Source: an uncultured Bifidobacterium sp. (GTDB lineage: Bacteria > Actinomycetota > Actinomycetes > Actinomycetales > Bifidobacteriaceae). Taken from it: 48,886 bases of DNA. The first letter of the stretch is position 1, and each line of letters opens with the position of its first letter. Below the pieces are notes generated by a model that saw nothing but the letters and a program-made list of their open reading frames with translations, ran no database searches and was not told the origin of the DNA. Shown here one piece after another: positions 45,312 to 48,886 of the stretch. The stretch lies in NCBI RefSeq assembly GCF_945269915.1, contig NZ_CALYOY010000015.1, forward strand, positions 1-48,886, in the 5' to 3' direction. The position numbers were made by a program, and so were the translations under genes.

Positions 45312-47384
45312 CTACATCAGACCGATTAATCCATGGTCCCGGCCTTCCACTGCAAAAACCGGGATCTCGTCGATGGGGGCCTCCACGGTGATGCGGGTCC
45401 CCCCCTCATAGGAGGCACCGGACTTTACGAAGGTCCAATGGACGCTGGAATCGCCGGGCAGATACACTTGGCGCTCCCTGGCTCCTGCTGCAGTCACCGG
45501 GGCGACGAGCAAATCCGGCCCTAGCATATACTCGTCGGAGATGTTGTAACTCTTCTCGTCCTCGTTGAATTCATAGAACAGCCCGCGAACAACGGGATCG
45601 CCGGACTCGTGAGCGGTTTGGAACAGCTCATGCAGATATGGCCTGAGCGCCTCACGGACCGAAATGAACTTCTTGAATACCGCCTCGACCTGGTCTCCAT
45701 AGCTCCACGGCTCATTCTCTGCACCGGAAGGAAGCCTGGGGCTGCCGTCCGCTGCGTAAATGGACTCCTTGAAACTTCCCTCCTGACGCTCAAGACTCCT
45801 GTCACCGTGGTTGCGCATAACGGGAGAAAAGCAGGAGAAGGCACACCAGCGCATGAGGAGCTCCTTGAATTCAGGCGAATCAATCCGCCCATCATGGAAA
45901 CCGCCCATATCAGTCGTAAACCAAGGGATACCGGCCATGCCCATGTGAATCGCGCAGGTGATCTGCGCACGCAAATCTTCGAATGTGGACCCCACATCAC
46001 CCGACCAGACCAGGGAGGCATATCTCTGGGACCCCACCCAGGCGCAACGCGTCAGGTTGACGATCTGATCCTGCCGGCCGTCCTTGATTTGCCCTTCGAA
46101 GAACCCTTTGTTGTAGTCGCGGGGATAAATGTTGCCTATCTCCTGATTGGGGCCGGCATAATAACGATAATTCGAGAAGTCGTAGGTCCCGTATTCAGGC
46201 TCCGCCTCGTCCAGCCAGAAGGCGTCAACACCCTTATCCACGTAATTGTGCTTGCATTTCTCCCATACGAACCGACGGGCTTCCGGATTGGTCGCGTCAT
46301 AGAACTGGTTGGGCTCAAGGAACATCATGCCGACATCGATTCCCGATTCGGCATTAACGAGAAGGTTATTCGCATGCATATATGCGTAATTCTCGGACTT
46401 CAGAGAAACCTGCGGCCAGACAGAGACCATGACCTTGATTCCCATGGCATGCAACTCGTCGCACATGGCCTTGGGATCGGGCCAGAACTCGTCCTCGAAA
46501 CGGAAATCCCCCATGTGTGGCCAATGGAAGAAATCAATCACGATAACGTCCAGAGGGATGCCCCTACGCTTGAACTCACGGGCCACATCCAAAACCTGCT
46601 GCTGATTCCAGTAACGTAACTTGCACTGCCAGAATCCCAGACCCCAGTCAGGCATCACAGGAGCATGACCGGTGGCATCTGCGTAGTTATGCATGATATC
46701 CGCGGGGGAACCGCCCGCGGTCACCCAGTAATCAATCTGTGGGGTCGATTGCGCAAACCACTCAGTGCGGTTCAACGAAAAGGTTGCAGAGCCTATAGAC
46801 GGATTGTTCCACAGGAAACCATATCCGGCGCTGGATACGACGAAGGGGATGGACGCCTGGGAATTGCGGTGGGCCAATTCAAAGCTGCATCCTTTGAGAT
46901 CCATGAAGTCCTGCTGATACTCGCCCATGCCATAAAGATGCTCATCCCTTGGGGCCAGGAAAGAGGCGGTGACCGACATGGCCCCTCCTCCCAAGGGGGT
47001 GTATTTCCGGGCTTTCCTGTTCAAAGAGCCCCCGGAGGACAGCTCTTCAAACAAGGTCTTCCCATCGGCGTTGATGAAGGCGAGAGAGCACCTACTTTCC
47101 AGACCGCCTGCACCGGCATTGAAAATTTCTCTGATGGTCAACCGAACCGTCAGCCGCCCGTTGATGAGTTCAGCCACTGATCCGTCCTCATGCAAGCTGA
47201 TCGTGGCCCCGGAATCCTCACTTGGCTGCCGCCGGGGAAGCAGTCCCCCATCCGAGTCGCTCATCCGACGATTCTTCGAAGCACGAACACGGACGCTGTC
47301 TTTTCCCCAGGGTTCGACCTGCAGACACTCCCCGTCTCCCTTCCATCTGATGACACCATCAATCACCGAAAATGCTGAAAGCAT
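45312..47384 (-). CDS. Glycoside hydrolase family 31 (alpha-glucosidase/alpha-xylosidase type)
   Basis: This 690-residue GH31 enzyme hydrolyses alpha-glycosidic bonds with retention. An N-terminal beta-domain precedes a (beta/alpha)8 barrel starting about residue 243 (MPDWGLGFWQCKLRYWNQ). The nucleophile is Asp392 in FWLDEAEPE and the probable acid/base is Asp463 in VWSGDVGSTF. The absence of a signal peptide indicates intracellular action on imported oligosaccharide. The barrel start resembles alpha-xylosidases, but specificity is not certain. AAAGG precedes ATG 47384. A promoter with an overlapping LacI operator lies about 190 bp upstream. Confidence 0.92.
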   Translation of the reverse strand: MLSAFSVIDGVIRWKGDGECLQVEPWGKDSVRVRASKNRRMSDSDGGLLPRRQPSEDSGATISLHEDGSVAELINGRLTVRLTIREIFNAGAGGLESRCSLAFINADGKTLFEELSSGGSLNRKARKYTPLGGGAMSVTASFLAPRDEHLYGMGEYQQDFMDLKGCSFELAHRNSQASIPFVVSSAGYGFLWNNPSIGSATFSLNRTEWFAQSTPQIDYWVTAGGSPADIMHNYADATGHAPVMPDWGLGFWQCKLRYWNQQQVLDVAREFKRRGIPLDVIVIDFFHWPHMGDFRFEDEFWPDPKAMCDELHAMGIKVMVSVWPQVSLKSENYAYMHANNLLVNAESGIDVGMMFLEPNQFYDATNPEARRFVWEKCKHNYVDKGVDAFWLDEAEPEYGTYDFSNYRYYAGPNQEIGNIYPRDYNKGFFEGQIKDGRQDQIVNLTRCAWVGSQRYASLVWSGDVGSTFEDLRAQITCAIHMGMAGIPWFTTDMGGFHDGRIDSPEFKELLMRWCAFSCFSPVMRNHGDRSLERQEGSFKESIYAADGSPRLPSGAENEPWSYGDQVEAVFKKFISVREALRPYLHELFQTAHESGDPVVRGLFYEFNEDEKSYNISDEYMLGPDLLVAPVTAAGARERQVYLPGDSSVHWTFVKSGASYEGGTRITVEAPIDEIPVFAVEGRDHGLIGLM

Positions 47385-47556
47385 CCCATCGCCTTTCTTT
47401 GCGCACTATTTCTGTGAGACCCAACCTGTACATGCAGCTTCACATATCAGGCCGTCTCCATATCGGGTTGTCGTATTCGACTGCAAGCCTTCCACAGCGG
47501 AGACTCTATAGCGAAGCACCTCGCGGCACCGTCCTACCGAACGGCCACGGCGGCAC

Positions 47557-47614
47557 TTCACTTAGTGAACCGGTTCAACTAAGTCGATGGTATCACTTTC
47601 CCGTCCGGTTGCAA
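47557..47614 (-). promoter_or_regulatory. GH31 promoter with overlapping LacI operator
   Basis: On the minus strand TTGCAA (47609-47614) and TACCAT (47587-47592, preceded by TGA as an extended -10) are spaced 16 bp. Immediately downstream lies the palindrome GAACCGGTTC (47567-47576) within CTTAGT...ACTAAG arms. A second palindrome TTCACT-T-AGTGAA (47557-47569) overlaps it. The start site would fall in the operator, fitting direct repression. The leader before the GH31 start is long (about 190 nt). Confidence 0.7.
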
Positions 47615-47630
47615 ACCAGCGGGGAGCAAG

Positions 47631-48635
47631 TCAAACAACCGAGATGGTTCCTTCGTCATGCCATGAAGTGTCAATCAGTTTCTTCCCCGGCCCGGCACCA
47701 GGATTGTCGATTCGCCGCAGCAAGGCATCCACCACTGAAGAAGTGATGGTACGAGTATCGATGCAGGCGGAGGTCGGGGGCATCCTCATCCGTTCATAAA
47801 CAATATCCGCCAGCAATACGGCCAATGATATGTTACCGGGAACGGCCACGTGGGCCTGTTCCAGCTCCAGACGAGCACTGACGGCAGTATCCTGGTCCTC
47901 GACTATGACACCGGTCGCATTTGGGTGCCGCGACAGGGCTTCGTGCAGGGACCATTCTGTCGCATCCGCATCGATGCACTCCTGCTCAATCCGTATACTG
48001 CAGCGTGCCGCCTCGTCTTCGGCGGCTCTGATGAATCTGAGCGTATAGTTCAGCGGGTTGGAATCGGAGCGGCTGCACTTGGACGCCAGAATAATCTCCT
48101 TATGACCCCCTTGGGCGAATCGATTCACCAGGTTATGGGCGGCCTGTTCAAAATTGGTGTCGACGACATCAAGGCCCTGGGTCTTCTCGGGCATTCCGAA
48201 CAGGACGGTCGGCACACCTGAATCGACGGCAACACCGACCCTGGGATCATGACTGTCGATATCCATCAAAATCAATCCATCGATTTTCCGAGCTCGCGCA
48301 GCATCCTCGATTTCTCGAGTCCCGTCCTCATCAACCATGAGGAGAATGTCATATCCGCGTTTGCGGGCATAATCGGACAATCCCGAAAAGTAAATCCCTT
48401 TCAGGAGGGGAGACGAAGCGATGTCCTCTATATCCGAAGTGGCAACACCCAGTGTCATGGTCCTGGAGGTCGATAAGGCACGGGCCGAATGATTCACCGT
48501 ATAACCAAGTTTCTGCATGGCCTTATGGACCTTGTCGGCTGTTTTCTTGGTTATTTTCGGATTCCCGGATATCACATAGGAAACGGTTGTCTTCGACACA
48601 CCGGCCTCGCGGGCTACATCAAGGATGTTGACCAT
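47631..48635 (-). CDS. LacI-family regulator of the GH31/ABC sugar locus
   Basis: This 334-residue LacI/GalR repressor has an N-terminal HTH (NILDVAREAGVSKTTVSYVI, about 3-22) and hinge, then a sugar-sensing domain with typical segments (KIDGLILMDID near 112-122). ATG 48635 has GGAG 5 nt upstream; the frame upstream to 48698 lacks a ribosome site. It lies directly upstream of GH31 on the same strand. The shared operator in front of GH31 and the importer supports a local regulon. Confidence 0.9.
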   Translation of the reverse strand: MVNILDVAREAGVSKTTVSYVISGNPKITKKTADKVHKAMQKLGYTVNHSARALSTSRTMTLGVATSDIEDIASSPLLKGIYFSGLSDYARKRGYDILLMVDEDGTREIEDAARARKIDGLILMDIDSHDPRVGVAVDSGVPTVLFGMPEKTQGLDVVDTNFEQAAHNLVNRFAQGGHKEIILASKCSRSDSNPLNYTLRFIRAAEDEAARCSIRIEQECIDADATEWSLHEALSRHPNATGVIVEDQDTAVSARLELEQAHVAVPGNISLAVLLADIVYERMRMPPTSACIDTRTITSSVVDALLRRIDNPGAGPGKKLIDTSWHDEGTISVV

Positions 48636-48740
48636 ATACACTCCAAATACAACACTTCCGGGCAAAACCACTGCTACCAGAAGCCGAGTCCGAGTCACTC
48701 CACAGCCAGCGCAAGCACCGGCATGACGGTAATCCCGGCC

Positions 48741-48886
48741 TCACACCTGTCGCGGATGCCCCTGGACCTTGACCGTGATCTCCGGACCGGCCAGATGCTC
48801 GGTACCGACCGCATCGGGGGTCACCATCACCCTGAACCGGGTCTCACCCACGGTCAGCTGGTAAGACAGGGAATCCCACTCCTTGG
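48741..48886 (-). CDS. 3' end of a gene cut by the window edge
   Basis: On the minus strand 48 codons enter from the window edge and stop at TGA (48741-48743). They read KEWDSLSYQLTVGETRF, then VMVTPDAVGTEHLAGPE, ending GHPRQV. The pattern of alternating strands resembles the small C-terminal beta domain of GH65-type phosphorylases, but the piece is too short to be sure. Its codon use and spacing to the LacI gene (105 bp) fit a real gene of the same carbohydrate locus. Confidence 0.5.
   Translation of the reverse strand, partial: KEWDSLSYQLTVGETRFRVMVTPDAVGTEHLAGPEITVKVQGHPRQV

Overview
The window looks like chromosomal DNA of a high-GC Gram-positive actinobacterium, most likely family Bifidobacteriaceae, possibly an insect-gut lineage. 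This is inferred from GC-rich coding regions with AT-rich promoters, LacI-controlled sugar ABC operons that lack their own ATPase, OpcA next to Zwf, and LPxxG-anchored surface proteins. No sequence search was possible. No rRNA, tRNA, CRISPR array, transposase or phage gene was recognised.

Layout. 1-5436: a divergent partial gene, a LacI regulator and a minus-strand carbohydrate ABC operon (two permeases, a YesL/DUF624 protein, a binding lipoprotein). 5990-11765: a sialate-O-acetylesterase-like SGNH hydrolase behind a SWIM/SNF2 helicase. 12329-16314: a cell-wall-anchored leucine-rich-repeat protein and a DHA2-type MFS exporter. 16569-19817: a tightly coupled trio of MacB/FtsX-like permease, ABC 'ATPase' with most nucleotide motifs eroded, and ATP-grasp protein. 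19948-24279: an HD-domain hydrolase and the oxidative pentose-phosphate operon zwf-opcA-pgl. 24720-31713: a giant RCC1-propeller surface protein whose signal peptide is separated from its body by a 14-G tract. 32202-37905: a gluconate locus (GntR-type regulator, gluconate permease, gluconokinase, short 6-phosphogluconate dehydrogenase) converging on a second, long 6-phosphogluconate dehydrogenase. 38152-41838: a Kup potassium transporter and a TatD nuclease preceded by another 14-G tract. 42091-48635: a LacI-controlled GH31 glycosidase and ABC sugar importer with two matching operators. 48741-48886: the 3' end of another gene.

How the genes work together. Two import systems bring in oligosaccharides, one beside a GH31 enzyme that would release the sugars. 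Zwf, OpcA and Pgl make 6-phosphogluconate from glucose-6-phosphate, and GntP with GntK make it from external gluconate. Two different 6-phosphogluconate dehydrogenases can then decarboxylate it. Two LPxAG-tailed surface proteins face the host or neighbouring cells.

The most notable observation is the probable phase-variable switch in the 2,330-residue RCC1 protein: as sequenced (G14) it is out of frame, and G13 would restore it. That protein consists of four units of about 1.6 kb. Each has one InlB/Flg_new-like repeat and a seven-bladed RCC1 propeller that appears to be inserted into an IPT/TIG-like domain.
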